From Dolichospermum compactum NIES-806 (GTDB taxonomy: Bacteria; Cyanobacteriota; Cyanobacteriia; Cyanobacteriales; Nostocaceae), in NCBI RefSeq assembly GCF_002368115.1, contig NZ_AP018316.1:4810315-4874314 (forward strand): a stretch of DNA of 64,000 nt. The letters run 5' to 3'. Position 1 is the stretch's first letter. Each line of letters begins with the position of its first letter. The translations under genes were made by a program, and so were the position numbers. Positions 16,979-26,523 of this stretch are shown here, in pieces. The notes beneath the pieces are model-generated. The model did not search any database. It had not been told where the DNA came from and was given only the letters and a program-made list of their open reading frames with translations.

Positions 16979-19057
16979 GTGGCACGCACGAACCCGCTAG
17001 AGAAAGTACGCAATATCGGTATTGCGGCGCATATAGATGCGGGCAAAACAACGACAACAGAGAGAATATTATTTTACTCTGGGATCATTCATAAAATTGG
17101 CGAAGTTCACGAAGGAACTGCTGTTACAGACTGGATGGAACAAGAACGGGAGCGGGGAATTACCATCACTGCTGCTGCGATTAGTACCAGTTGGAATGAT
17201 CATCAAATTAACATTATTGATACTCCCGGTCACGTGGACTTCACAATTGAAGTTGAACGTTCCATGCGAGTATTAGATGGTGTAATCGCTGTATTTTGTT
17301 CCGTAGGTGGTGTCCAACCACAATCAGAAACAGTATGGCGACAAGCAGACCGCTACAAAGTACCTCGCATTGCCTTTATTAACAAGATGGATCGCACTGG
17401 TGCGAACTTCTATAGAGTGCATGACCAGATGGTTGATCGCTTGCGGGCTAACGCCATTGCTATTCAACTGCCTATCGGTAGTGAAACTGAATTTAAAGGG
17501 ATTATAGACTTGGTGAAAATGTGTGCATATATGTACACAAACGATCAAGGAACTGATATCCAAACCACAGAAATTCCCGCAGAACTAGCCGAAAAAGCAG
17601 CCCAATACCGTATCAAATTGGTAGAAGCAGTCTCAGAAACTGATGACACGCTGATGAATAAGTACTTCGAGGGCGAAGAACTGACAGAAGCAGAAATCTG
17701 TGCTGCGCTCCGCAAAGGAACAATTGCTGGGACAATCGTACCAGTGCTTTGTGGTTCAGCCTTTAAGAACAAAGGCGTGCAATTGATGTTGGATGCGGTA
17801 ATAGATTACCTACCATCACCACTGGAAGTGCCACCAATTCAAGGCACATTACTCAACGGTGATCCAGTAGAACGTCATGCTGATGATGAAGAACCATTAT
17901 CAGCTTTGGCATTTAAGATTATGGCTGATCCTTATGGTCGCCTTACCTTCGTTCGGGTTTATTCTGGTGTGCTGAAGAAAGGTAGTTACGTTCTTAACGT
18001 CAGCAAGAATAAAAAAGAACGAATTTCTCGGTTAGTGCTAATGAAAGCAGATGACCGACAAGACGTAGATGAACTACGGGCAGGTGATTTGGGTGCTGCT
18101 TTAGGATTAAAAGATACCTTGACAGGTGATACACTTTGTGATGAAGGTTCACCAGTAATTTTGGAATCCCTATTTATTCCTGAGCCTGTAATCTCGGTAG
18201 CGGTTGAACCCAAAACCAAGAACGACATGGACAAGCTTTCCAAAGCTCTGCAATCTTTGAGTGAAGAAGACCCCACCTTCCGTGTGCGTGTTGATCCAGA
18301 AACCAACCAAACCGTAATTGCGGGCATGGGAGAATTGCACCTAGAAATTCTCGTAGATCGGATGTTACGGGAATTTAAAGTAGAAGCAAACGTTGGTGCG
18401 CCCCAAGTTGCTTACCGCGAAACCATTCGCAAAGCCGTCGAGAAAATTGATGGTAAATTTATCCGCCAGAGTGGTGGTAAGGGTCAGTACGGTCACGTGG
18501 TGATCAATTTAGAACCAGGTGAGCCAGGGACAGGTTTTGTCTTTGTTTCTAAAATTGTCGGTGGGATTGTACCGAAAGAGTACATAGGACCGGCTGAACA
18601 GGGAATGAAAGAATGTTGTGAATCTGGTATTTTAGCTGGATATCCACTCATTGATGTCAAAGCCACATTAATACATGGTTCTTACCATGATGTAGACTCT
18701 TCAGAAATGGCTTTCAAAATTGCCGGTTCTATGGCAATTAAGGAAGCAGCTTCAAAAGCCTCTCCTGTGATCTTAGAGCCGATCATGAAAGTTGAAGTAG
18801 AAGTACCTGAAGACTATATCGGTAACGTGATTGGTGATTTAATCTCCCGTCGGGGACAGATTGAAAGCCAAAGCACTGAACAGGGACTGGCAAAGGTGGT
18901 ATCGAAAGTTCCATTGGCAACTATGTTTGGTTATGCCACTGATATTCGGTCGAAAACCCAAGGCAGAGGTATCTTTACAATGGAGTTTAGTACCTACGAA
19001 GAGGTGCCTCGCAGCGTGGCTGAGGGCATCATTTCAAAAAGTAAAGGGAACGCTTAA
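16979..19057 (+). CDS. fusA: translation elongation factor G
   Basis: 692 aa, starting at GTG 16979, supported by a strong ribosome-binding site (AGGAGGT, about 16969-16975). The GTPase domain has the P-loop AHIDAGKTT (about 17-25), the ERGITI switch region, DTPGH and NKMD. Domains II-V follow, with the domain IV sequence RQSGGKGQYGHV. It catalyses ribosomal translocation and recycling. Located between rpsG and tuf as in most bacteria. Residues all look canonical. Confidence 0.99.
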   Translation: MARTNPLEKVRNIGIAAHIDAGKTTTTERILFYSGIIHKIGEVHEGTAVTDWMEQERERGITITAAAISTSWNDHQINIIDTPGHVDFTIEVERSMRVLDGVIAVFCSVGGVQPQSETVWRQADRYKVPRIAFINKMDRTGANFYRVHDQMVDRLRANAIAIQLPIGSETEFKGIIDLVKMCAYMYTNDQGTDIQTTEIPAELAEKAAQYRIKLVEAVSETDDTLMNKYFEGEELTEAEICAALRKGTIAGTIVPVLCGSAFKNKGVQLMLDAVIDYLPSPLEVPPIQGTLLNGDPVERHADDEEPLSALAFKIMADPYGRLTFVRVYSGVLKKGSYVLNVSKNKKERISRLVLMKADDRQDVDELRAGDLGAALGLKDTLTGDTLCDEGSPVILESLFIPEPVISVAVEPKTKNDMDKLSKALQSLSEEDPTFRVRVDPETNQTVIAGMGELHLEILVDRMLREFKVEANVGAPQVAYRETIRKAVEKIDGKFIRQSGGKGQYGHVVINLEPGEPGTGFVFVSKIVGGIVPKEYIGPAEQGMKECCESGILAGYPLIDVKATLIHGSYHDVDSSEMAFKIAGSMAIKEAASKASPVILEPIMKVEVEVPEDYIGNVIGDLISRRGQIESQSTEQGLAKVVSKVPLATMFGYATDIRSKTQGRGIFTMEFSTYEEVPRSVAEGIISKSKGNA

Positions 19058-19079
19058 TTAAAAAAGGAAACGATTATTC

Positions 19080-20309
19080 ATGGCACGCGCAAAGTTTGAA
19101 AGAACGAAACCTCACGTTAATATCGGTACTGTTGGCCACGTTGACCACGGCAAAACTACTTTAACAGCAGCTATTACAATGACCTTGGCCGCTATGGGTC
19201 AAGCTGTAGCTAAGGGTTATGACCAAATTGATAATGCACCTGAAGAAAAGGCACGGGGTATTACAATCAACACCGCCCACGTTGAGTATGAAACTGAAAA
19301 ACGTCACTATGCTCACGTAGACTGTCCTGGACACGCTGACTATGTGAAAAACATGATCACTGGTGCGGCGCAAATGGATGGAGGCATCCTCGTAGTTGCA
19401 GCCACAGATGGTCCTATGCCCCAAACCCGTGAACACATCCTCTTGGCAAAACAAGTGGGTGTTCCTAGTCTGGTCGTCTTCTTGAATAAAGAAGATATGA
19501 TGGATGACGAGGAATTGATGGAATTGGTAGAACTAGAATTGCGGGAACTACTGACCAGCTATGATTTTGATGGTGACAATATTCCCATTATCAAAGGTTC
19601 AGGTCTACAAGCTCTCCAAGCAATGACCGCTAATCCCAAAACTCAGCGCGGTGAGAATAAGTGGGTAGATAAAATCTATGAGTTGATGGATGCTGTAGAT
19701 GCTTATATCCCTACTCCTGAGCGGGCTATAGACAAACCATTCTTGATGGCTGTAGAAGATGTGTTCACGATCACAGGTCGTGGGACTGTGGCTACTGGAC
19801 GGATTGAACGCGGTGTCGTTAAGGTTGGTGATCCAGTTGAGCTAATTGGCATCAGAGATACCAAGGCTACCGCAGTCACTGGGATCGAAATGTTCAAGAA
19901 GAGCCTTGATCAAGGTATGGCTGGGGATAACGCTGGTGTACTACTACGCGGTATGAAAAAAGAAGACATTGAGCGCGGTATGGTAATTGCTAAACCAGGC
20001 TCAATTACACCTCACACTCAGTTTGAAGGCGAGGTTTACGTTTTAACTGAGAAAGAAGGTGGTCGGAAAACACCATTTTTCGCGGGTTATCGTCCTCAGT
20101 TCTATGTGCGGACAACTGATGTAACAGGTACAATCAAAGCCTTTACCTCTGATGAGGGTAAAGATGTGGAAATGGTTATGCCTGGCGATCGCATCAAGGT
20201 GACAGTAGAATTGATCAACCCAGTCGCTATTGAAGAAGGTATGCGTTTCGCTATTCGTGAAGGTGGACGGACTATCGGTGCTGGCGTTGTCGCTAAAATC
20301 TTGAAATAA
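19080..20309 (+). CDS. tuf: translation elongation factor Tu
   Basis: 409 aa, the cyanobacterial length. GHVDHGKTT (P-loop, about 18-26), ARGITINTAHVEYE, DCPGHADYVKNMITGAAQMD and NKEDMMDD are the G motifs; domains II and III follow. It delivers aminoacyl-tRNA to the ribosome. It starts 22 bases after fusA with an aaaaaggaaa ribosome-binding site, so the two are cotranscribed. A strong hairpin lies about 25 bases after the stop. Confidence 0.99.
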   Translation: MARAKFERTKPHVNIGTVGHVDHGKTTLTAAITMTLAAMGQAVAKGYDQIDNAPEEKARGITINTAHVEYETEKRHYAHVDCPGHADYVKNMITGAAQMDGGILVVAATDGPMPQTREHILLAKQVGVPSLVVFLNKEDMMDDEELMELVELELRELLTSYDFDGDNIPIIKGSGLQALQAMTANPKTQRGENKWVDKIYELMDAVDAYIPTPERAIDKPFLMAVEDVFTITGRGTVATGRIERGVVKVGDPVELIGIRDTKATAVTGIEMFKKSLDQGMAGDNAGVLLRGMKKEDIERGMVIAKPGSITPHTQFEGEVYVLTEKEGGRKTPFFAGYRPQFYVRTTDVTGTIKAFTSDEGKDVEMVMPGDRIKVTVELINPVAIEEGMRFAIREGGRTIGAGVVAKILK

Positions 20310-20333
20310 CACTCACGTTTTTGCTCTCATTTA

Positions 20334-20371
20334 AAAGGAGTAGAGATAAATCCTACAATCTCTGCTCCTTT
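20334..20371 (+). terminator. hairpin downstream of tuf, likely terminator or processing site
   Basis: Arms AAAGGAGTAGAGAT and ATCTCTGCTCCTTT pair almost perfectly around a 10-base loop. The following T-run is short, so it may be a processing or attenuating structure between tuf and rpsJ rather than a full terminator. Confidence 0.6.
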
Positions 20372-20473
20372 GTATTCCCATAAACAATTTTAAATTTTGG
20401 ATTGGGGATGAAATTTAACATCTAAAAATCTAAAATCTAAAGTCTAAAATTTACCGAACCTGGAAAACTAAAC

Positions 20474-20791
20474 ATGGCAACTCTACAGCAGCAGAAGATT
20501 AGAATTCGCTTGAAGGCATTTGACCGACGTTTATTAGATACATCTTGCGAGAAGATTGTAGACACCGCTAACCGGACTAACGCTACAGCTATTGGACCGA
20601 TTCCTTTGCCCACAAAACGCAAGATATATTGCGTACTGCGATCGCCTCACGTAGATAAAGACTCCCGCGAACACTTTGAAACCCGCACCCATCGCCGGAT
20701 TATTGACATTTACCAGCCTTCTTCTAAAACTATTGATGCACTCATGAAGCTAGATTTACCTTCTGGTGTAGATATTGAAGTCAAATTGTAA
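20474..20791 (+). CDS. rpsJ: 30S ribosomal protein S10 (NusE)
   Basis: 105 aa, standard. Conserved IRIRLKAFDRRLLD at the start and GPIPLPTKRKIYCVLRSPHV in the middle, followed by the RTHRRIIDIYQP segment. S10 is part of the 30S head and, as NusE, of the transcription antitermination complex with NusB. It follows tuf in the str cluster as in other cyanobacteria, with a 164-base gap that contains the tuf hairpin and heptamer repeats (taaaatc type). Confidence 0.99.
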   Translation: MATLQQQKIRIRLKAFDRRLLDTSCEKIVDTANRTNATAIGPIPLPTKRKIYCVLRSPHVDKDSREHFETRTHRRIIDIYQPSSKTIDALMKLDLPSGVDIEVKL

Positions 20792-20999
20792 GTTTGTCAA
20801 CAAATTTTGGATTTACGATTTTGGATTGACTCCAACAAACAAGTGTGGAGCTTGAGGATTTTAGATTGGCGAAAGCGTTGCGTACGCAGCGAGTATTTTT
20901 GATTAATTCCGCCCTGAAGGGGCGGGACTTGTACCGAAAATTCCCAATCCAAAATCTAAAATCCAAAATCTAAAATTTTTCGGTCATTAGTCAATAAAT
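20792..20999. repeat. heptamer-rich spacer after rpsJ
   Basis: Repeated units such as ttttgga, aaatcta and aaaatcc surround a short 'gcgaaagcgttgcgtacgcag' stretch. No gene seen. This kind of heptamer repeat (STRR) is widespread in Nostocales. Confidence 0.55.
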
Positions 21000-21000
21000 A

Positions 21001-21036
21001 AGATCCCCGAATTTTTAGAAAATTCGGGGATCTCTT
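21001..21036 (+). terminator. intrinsic terminator closing the str operon
   Basis: AGATCCCCGAATTTT and AAATTCGGGGATCT form a 13-14 bp hairpin with a tiny loop, followed by TCTTGTTTTCTT. It lies after rpsJ and before the Lon-domain gene. The GATCCCCGA core is also used by a palindromic repeat family elsewhere in the window. Confidence 0.75.
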
Positions 21037-21124
21037 GTTTTCTTAATGATAAAATATAAACAAAGTGCGGGTAAATTAGAGAAAAATATAATATTTTAAG
21101 AATACAATTTATACTCAAATAACC

Positions 21125-21775
21125 ATGACATCTTCCTCTAAAATTGCAGTGCGTGAACTACCTCTATTCCCATTACCCGAAGTGGTTCTATTTCCCACTA
21201 GACCATTACCTCTACATATCTTTGAATTTCGCTACAGAATCATGATGAATACGATTTTGGAGAGCGATCGCCGATTCGGGGTATTGATGATTGATCCCAC
21301 CAAGGGGACAATTGCTAATGTTGGTTGTTGTGCGGAAATTCTTCATTATCAGCGGCTACCCGATGACAGAATCAAGCTATTAGCTTTAGGACAACAAAGA
21401 TTTCGGGTGTTAGAATATGTCCGCGAAAAGCCCTATCGCGTCGGTTTGGTAGAATGGATTGAAGACCAACCACCGGCTAAGGATTTACGTCCTTTAGCTT
21501 CAGAGGTAGAACAACTGTTGCGCGATGTGGTTCGTCTTTCCGCTAAGTTAACAGAACAAGAAATTGAATTACCAAACGATTTACCAGATTTACCCACAGA
21601 ACTATCTTATTGGATAGCGAGTAATCTCTATGGTGTCGCTCCCGAACAGCAAGCATTATTAGAAATCCAGGATACAGTTGCTCGTTTAGAACGAGAGGCG
21701 GAAATTTTGACTTCTACTCGCAATCATTTAGCAGCGCGTTCTGTGCTTAAAGATACGTTTAATGAGATGGGATAA
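21125..21775 (+). CDS. Lon substrate-binding (LAN/PUA-like) domain protein
   Basis: 216 aa. The sequence LPLFPLPEVVLFPTRPLPLHIFEFRY and the LALGQQRFRVL segment match the N-terminal domain of Lon protease; the ATPase and protease domains are absent, as in the stand-alone family conserved in cyanobacteria. The C-terminal part (about 125-216) is helical. The molecular role is not established; binding of unfolded peptides is the usual proposal. It lies after the str terminator and has its own transcription unit. Confidence 0.9.
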   Translation: MTSSSKIAVRELPLFPLPEVVLFPTRPLPLHIFEFRYRIMMNTILESDRRFGVLMIDPTKGTIANVGCCAEILHYQRLPDDRIKLLALGQQRFRVLEYVREKPYRVGLVEWIEDQPPAKDLRPLASEVEQLLRDVVRLSAKLTEQEIELPNDLPDLPTELSYWIASNLYGVAPEQQALLEIQDTVARLEREAEILTSTRNHLAARSVLKDTFNEMG

Positions 21776-21787
21776 ACTTGCCAAACT

Positions 21788-22351
21788 TTAAACTTTCAAA
21801 GTTTGTACACAGCATCCAGTTTCCAGATTCCACAACTTGATTGTGTTATCTTCACTTGCTGTGGCTAAGATTTGCTCTGTGGGATGAAAAGCAACACTCC
21901 ATACACAAGCATTATGTCCTTCTAGAGTTTGCACACATTTTCCTGTGGCTAGATGCCATACTTTAACTATATGGTCATTGCTACCACTTGCAAGGAGTTG
22001 AGCGTCAGGACTAAAAGCCATTGGCTTAAGAATGCTAATATCTCTATTAAATTGTTGTTTACTATTGCTGATTTCTTGTTCCTGTAGAGTTCGCTTCAAG
22101 ACTTTGTGCAGGTTGCTTTTGGTGACTTTTTCTCCTAAAGCTTGGGAGAGCGATCGCCATAGTTCTGAGCCAACGTCTTTCATGTAACCAAGATCATAAT
22201 CGAAGTCTATAGCCATGTCTAAGTACGTCTGTCCATTCCAAGATTGCCGGAATACAATCTCTTGAACTGTTGTTAAGCGTCCCCGCTTTAATAACTGTTC
22301 GGCTAGTACAATAGCTTCTCTATCCGTAATTATCACTTCTTCAAGGGTCAT
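21788..22351 (-). CDS. vMAP-type N-terminal HTH protein with two WD40 blades, probably truncated
   Basis: 187 aa. Residues 1-85 form the helical N-terminal domain often found in cyanobacterial WD40 and AAA regulators ('vWA-MoxR-associated protein' N-terminal HTH: LTTVQEIVFRQSWNGQTY, YMKDVGSELWRSLSQALG). Two WD40 repeats follow (DAQLLASGSNDHIVKVWHL, EQILATASEDNTIKLWNL), then a stop. A beta-propeller needs about seven blades, so this is a truncated gene or an unusual short form. The same HTH type starts the AAA protein at 24290. The stop lies 12 bases from the convergent Lon-domain gene. Confidence 0.7.
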   Translation of the reverse strand: MTLEEVIITDREAIVLAEQLLKRGRLTTVQEIVFRQSWNGQTYLDMAIDFDYDLGYMKDVGSELWRSLSQALGEKVTKSNLHKVLKRTLQEQEISNSKQQFNRDISILKPMAFSPDAQLLASGSNDHIVKVWHLATGKCVQTLEGHNACVWSVAFHPTEQILATASEDNTIKLWNLETGCCVQTLKV

Positions 22352-22769
22352 TTACTCTTTTGGCAAAGTTAGTATTACAAGGGTGAGTTGATTGTTGTAT
22401 TACACGGAGTGCGTGATTTAGTTCATTTGTAATTATGATTTGGTTTTTGTGACATATTATATCTAGTCACAATAGTGACACAAAAACTTTGTCGTTGTCA
22501 ACGCATAAAAGTAAATTTTAAATATAGGAATCCTATTTGATTTTTGATAGCTTGCGTGGTGTAGCCATAGGTCCAGAGTTTCAGATCCCCGACTTCTCTA
22601 AGCAGTGGAGGATATTTCAGCAAAAAGGTCAACATTCTTAGAAAAAAAATGCCCTCACAGACAACTTTTATGGCTTACGCTACGCTATCAGCAAACCCTA
22701 TATAGAAGTTAGGAATAATTTTAATAAAAATAGTCACGTCTGTGAATAAAATCCTGGTATAATCAAAAG
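22352..22769. other. intergenic region
   Basis: 418 bases, no gene. It contains a half-copy of the GATCCCCGACTTCT repeat (about 22585) and a 'ggcttacgctacgctatc' fragment. A TATAAT at 22758-22763 lies only six bases before the next ATG (22770), which would give a leaderless or very short-leader transcript if used. Confidence 0.4.
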
Positions 22770-23804
22770 ATGAACCAACAACAGTTTGAACTTATATTTG
22801 AAAACCTGACAACCAGACCAAAGGAAGTCTTGCAAAGGATATTAGCAGGTGAAACAGATGCAGATATAGCAGCAGCTATGGAAATTGGAGAGCCTACAGT
22901 CAGAAAACATATTGAAAGAATATGTGAAAAATTTAGACTGAGGAGTGAACATACTGATAGTCGTCGCTACAAACGCTCAGAGTTAGTGACACTGGTTGCT
23001 AAGTATAAGCCTAACTTACTAACTGAATATCAGCTTAAATTTACAGATAAAGTAGCAGAAATAACAGATAAAGATGACAATAATATCTGCGAATTTATAT
23101 TACAATTACTATCAGTCAACCAACCCATAAATGAAGAATTTAAGAAATTTATACTGCGTTTTAATTGCAATGAGCAGGAGAAGAAACAAATTGCTAAATC
23201 TCTGAATAAAACCGGATATCAACACTATTTGAATAGTGATTTTAACACAGCTTTATCCTATTTAAAATTAGCAATTGAATTTAAACCTGATTTACCAGCG
23301 GCTCATTATAATTTAGGAGCAACCTACGAAAAAATAGATCATTGGACTCAAGCTTGTGAACATTATAAAATTGCTATGCAATATCAAAATCGGGCTGGAG
23401 AAGCTGCAATTAATAATCTAGCTCGATTGGAAATTTTACAAGGAAATAGTGCTGCTGCTGTAGAAATGATTTTGCCAATTTTATCAAAGGTTAAAGATCA
23501 TACAGTTAAAGCTGCATTACATAAAAACCTTGGTTGGGCTTATTTTCAGCAAAATTCTTATGAACAAGCAAAACAGCATTTATTCATATCTTTAGAATTG
23601 GAAAATGATTATGCTCCAGCCTATTGCTTATTAGCACAAGTCCAAGCAGCAGTAGGAGATAAAGAAAATTCTCTAGTATTCTGGAGAAAATTCCTGGAAT
23701 CTTATTCCCAAGAGCAAGAATTAAAAAGTGTTCAATGGCATTTACCAGAACTAGAAATTTGGAAACTTGATGCTATGAGAAATATTATGGAAACAGCGAT
23801 ATAA
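22770..23804 (+). CDS. LuxR-like HTH plus TPR repeat protein
   Basis: 344 aa. Residues about 10-75 are a helix-turn-helix resembling LuxR/GerE domains (LTTRPKEVLQRILAGETDAD, then IGEPTVRKHIERICEKF) with an extra basic segment (SRRYKRSEL). Residues about 150-330 contain tetratricopeptide repeats (NKTGYQHYLNSDFNTALSYL, AAHYNLGATYEKIDHWTQAC, KAALHKNLGWAYFQQNSYEQ). This HTH is common in cyanobacteria in front of NTPase or repeat modules. A regulatory or scaffold role is inferred. No ligand or target is visible. Confidence 0.75.
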   Translation: MNQQQFELIFENLTTRPKEVLQRILAGETDADIAAAMEIGEPTVRKHIERICEKFRLRSEHTDSRRYKRSELVTLVAKYKPNLLTEYQLKFTDKVAEITDKDDNNICEFILQLLSVNQPINEEFKKFILRFNCNEQEKKQIAKSLNKTGYQHYLNSDFNTALSYLKLAIEFKPDLPAAHYNLGATYEKIDHWTQACEHYKIAMQYQNRAGEAAINNLARLEILQGNSAAAVEMILPILSKVKDHTVKAALHKNLGWAYFQQNSYEQAKQHLFISLELENDYAPAYCLLAQVQAAVGDKENSLVFWRKFLESYSQEQELKSVQWHLPELEIWKLDAMRNIMETAI

Positions 23805-24289
23805 ATATGACTTACGCACAAGTCACGAAAGAATATAATATCAATTGGGAGGAACGATTGGATCATCATCCTCATCATCACCATTAATAATGTTTCCTAT
23901 CATTGATAATGTAAATATCATGGCTCGTTTCTCCATTGAGATTAATTGATGAATAAATCAAGAAGAAGCGAGGGTACCCATTTCGCTGTTTAAGTTTCTT
24001 GTTTCATATCTTTTGATTTGATGTTTTTATTATGCGTGGATTTAGATAAAATTCAAACACTAAAAAATAGGGAATATTTATCTAGGTTTAGCAGCAATTT
24101 AAACTCAAATAAGTAGTAAAAAATAAGTGGAAGTTATATTTATTAGTTAAAAAGTAGGGAAAAGTAAGGTGGAACAACAAGATCCCCAAGATCCCCGACT
24201 TCTTTAAGAAGTCGGGGATCTGACCCATAAATTAGGATAATTGCTTGATCCAATAATCAAATTACGGTAAAATAATAAACATTGATTTT
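23805..24289. repeat. intergenic region with GATCCCCGACTTC palindrome
   Basis: 485 bases, no gene. At about 24190-24222 a near-perfect palindrome (GATCCCCGACTTCTT and AAGAAGTCGGGGATC) is present; it recurs at 29797-29827 and as half-sites near 22585, 25711 and 26405. It can fold as a strong hairpin and may act as a terminator here, but it lacks a T-run. Confidence 0.6.
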
Positions 24290-25663
24290 ATGTATATTAT
24301 GTCACTCAAAGCAGAGATGTCTTGGGAACAAATTCTTGAATTTGTTGATGAAATTGTCTGGAAATTTACTCAAAAACATCTAACGGACGTGGAAGTACAG
24401 ATACTCAAAGGAAGTTGGGAAGGGAAAATGTATGAAGATATTGCTAGAGAAACAAAGTTTAGTCATGGATATATTCAAAATGATGTTGGTGCTAAATTAT
24501 GGAAAAAACTCACAGATATTATAGGGGAACCAGTGAGTAAAAATAATTTTCGTCAAGCACTTGATCGGGAAAGAGAAAAACGAAAAACACCACAAATAAT
24601 TTTATCTATGAACAGACTGGAACTTCCTCATAACCCAGTATCCCTAAATTCTCCTTTTTATATAGAGCGATACTCCATTGAGTCTCAAAATTATACAATT
24701 GAGTCTTTATGTTATCAAGCGATCGCTCAACCTGCTGCACTTATCCGCATTAAAGCACCAAGACAGATGGGAAAAACCTCACTACTTGACAGAATTTTAG
24801 CTCAATCACGTAAATATGATTATCTAACAGTACGCATAAATCTACAAGATGTAGATGAATCAAACTTTAGCAACCTAGATAATTTTTTACGTTGGTTGTG
24901 TACGTACATTAGCCTAGAATTAGGGATTACAGATCGTGTTGATGATTTTTGGAAGCAGCCCATTGGTAGTAAAATTAGTTGTAAAACCTATCTTCAAAAC
25001 TACATTCTTAAAGAAATTAATAGTCCTTTAGTGTTAGCTTGTGATGAAGTAGATCGAGTTTTTAACTACCCTCAAATTTCTCAAGACTTTTTTGGACTAT
25101 TGCGAAGTTGTCATGAAGAAGCTAACAATCGAGATATTTGGAAACAACTGCGATTAGTTGTAGTGCATTCCACCGAAAATTATGGATTATTAGATATCAA
25201 CCATTCACCTTTTAATGTGGGAGAACCAGTAGAATTAACGGAGTTTACCGCAGAACAAGTCCAAGATTTAGCACAGCGTCATCAACTTAATTGGAATCAT
25301 AGTTTAGTGCAAAAATTGATGGCTATGATAGGAGGTCATCCATATTTAGTTCGGGTAGCATTTTATCACCTCGCTCAACCTGCTCCCGGAAAGTGGGGAG
25401 ATATCAAACAGTTATTGCGAGATGCTCCTACAGATGCGGGTATTTATACTCAGCATTTACGCCGACTCTTGGGAATGCTCAGGGAAAATACAAAACTAGC
25501 AGCAGCATTCACAAAGGTGATTAGCGCTACTGAACCCGCACAATTAGATTCCATACTTGGATATCAATTGTACAGCATAGGACTAATTAAATGGCAGAAT
25601 AATCAAGTTATACCCCGCTGTGAGTTGTACCGTCAGTATTTTCGAGAACGGTTGGAAAATTGA
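24290..25663 (+). CDS. vMAP-type HTH plus AAA_35 (STAND-like) ATPase
   Basis: 457 aa. Residues about 10-95 are the vMAP-type HTH (LTDVEVQILKGSWEGKMYED, GYIQNDVGAKLWKKLTDIIG). An AAA_35 domain follows: Walker A APRQMGKTSL (156-165), Walker B-like LVLACDEVDRVF with D252 and E253, and a C-terminal winged-helix-like part (GMLRENTKLAAAFTKV). Such ATPases are abundant in multicellular cyanobacteria and are regarded as STAND-like signalling or conflict NTPases; this one has no visible effector domain, so an effector may act in trans. Function unproven. Confidence 0.8.
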   Translation: MYIMSLKAEMSWEQILEFVDEIVWKFTQKHLTDVEVQILKGSWEGKMYEDIARETKFSHGYIQNDVGAKLWKKLTDIIGEPVSKNNFRQALDREREKRKTPQIILSMNRLELPHNPVSLNSPFYIERYSIESQNYTIESLCYQAIAQPAALIRIKAPRQMGKTSLLDRILAQSRKYDYLTVRINLQDVDESNFSNLDNFLRWLCTYISLELGITDRVDDFWKQPIGSKISCKTYLQNYILKEINSPLVLACDEVDRVFNYPQISQDFFGLLRSCHEEANNRDIWKQLRLVVVHSTENYGLLDINHSPFNVGEPVELTEFTAEQVQDLAQRHQLNWNHSLVQKLMAMIGGHPYLVRVAFYHLAQPAPGKWGDIKQLLRDAPTDAGIYTQHLRRLLGMLRENTKLAAAFTKVISATEPAQLDSILGYQLYSIGLIKWQNNQVIPRCELYRQYFRERLEN

Positions 25664-26500
25664 CAGTCTCAATGTGTAAGTATTCAGCTATAGCACTCGT
25701 TTATACCCAGATCCCCGACTTCTGACATCAATTTATAATTTGTGGACACAATAAGTAATTGGACAAAAATATTTACAGTCATTGCGAGCGAAGGGAAGCA
25801 ATCACAACCCTTGCGATTGCTTCATTTCATTTCGTTCCATATGGCTAACGCCACGCAACGCCTATGCAATGACATTGTGTAATTAATTCTGTCTCACCAC
25901 TTAAGGGACTTTCAATTAAAAAAATACCCAAAAATTTCTCGTGGTGCGGGCATCTTGCCCGCTAATCATCAAGGACGGGCAGGATGCCCATCCCACAAAA
26001 TTGGGTAATTTATTTTCGCGTCTACACAAGCAAAACCCACCTGCGTGGGTTTCAATCCTTGATTTTTCTTTAGGGACTTCCAATTAAAAAAATACCCAAA
26101 AATTTCTTGTGGTGCGGGCATCTTGCCCGCTAATCATCAAGGACGGGCAGGATGCCCATCCCACAAAATTGGGTAATTTATTTTCTGGTGTTCCCTTAGT
26201 CCGCGCAGGCCGACTTTGTTTGTGTAGCCGTGAATTCCATTCGCCAGGGCTTAAGTTGACACCATTAAGCTTTTGCTTTACCCCTACCTTTAGAATCAAA
26301 CAATTAAGCCGTTTTGAGTATACACTTCATTTCGTAATGCCTCTGGCACGCTGCGCGAACAGAATGACATTGGGCATTTCTTTTTGCGGAGTTCTCTAAA
26401 TAAAAGAAGTCGGGGATCTTATCACTCCACCTGAATTCTTACCTCAATATGATATAGTAATCCCATCTAAGTTGTAACAATTAATTTTTATTATCCACAC
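25664..26500. repeat. repeat-packed intergenic region
   Basis: Contains one 152-bp element (25752-25903, separate entry), two copies of a palindromic element of about 100 bases (25917-26014 and 26089-26186) and a further element of about 80 bases with GGTGTTCCCTTAGTCC and GGGCTTAAGTTGACACC ends (about 26189-26262). Half-copies of the GATCCCCGACTTC repeat occur at both sides. No gene seen despite open frames, which fall inside the repeats. Confidence 0.65.
25752..25903 (+). repeat. 152-bp MITE-like element, copy 1
   Basis: Begins TAAGTAATTGGACAAAAATA and ends CTGTCTCACCACTTA. The ends are imperfect inverted repeats, and both have TA at the boundary. Copies of the same length occur at 32001-32153 (inverted) and 60655-60806. 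The interior has the 'gcgagcgaagggaagcaatc' palindrome and the common 'tggctaacgccacgc' stretch. No coding capacity. Confidence 0.8.
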
Positions 26501-26523
26501 AAATGAACTCTGGCATATCAATT

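Noticed and set aside
26025..26070. A GTTTCAATCC-like stretch next to a short palindrome, similar to a CRISPR repeat end
   Set aside because: Only one copy with no spacers and no cas genes nearby; it belongs to a dispersed palindromic repeat.
26109..26399. 96-codon open frame between the AAA genes
   Set aside because: Composed of repeat DNA on both ends; no protein-like sequence.
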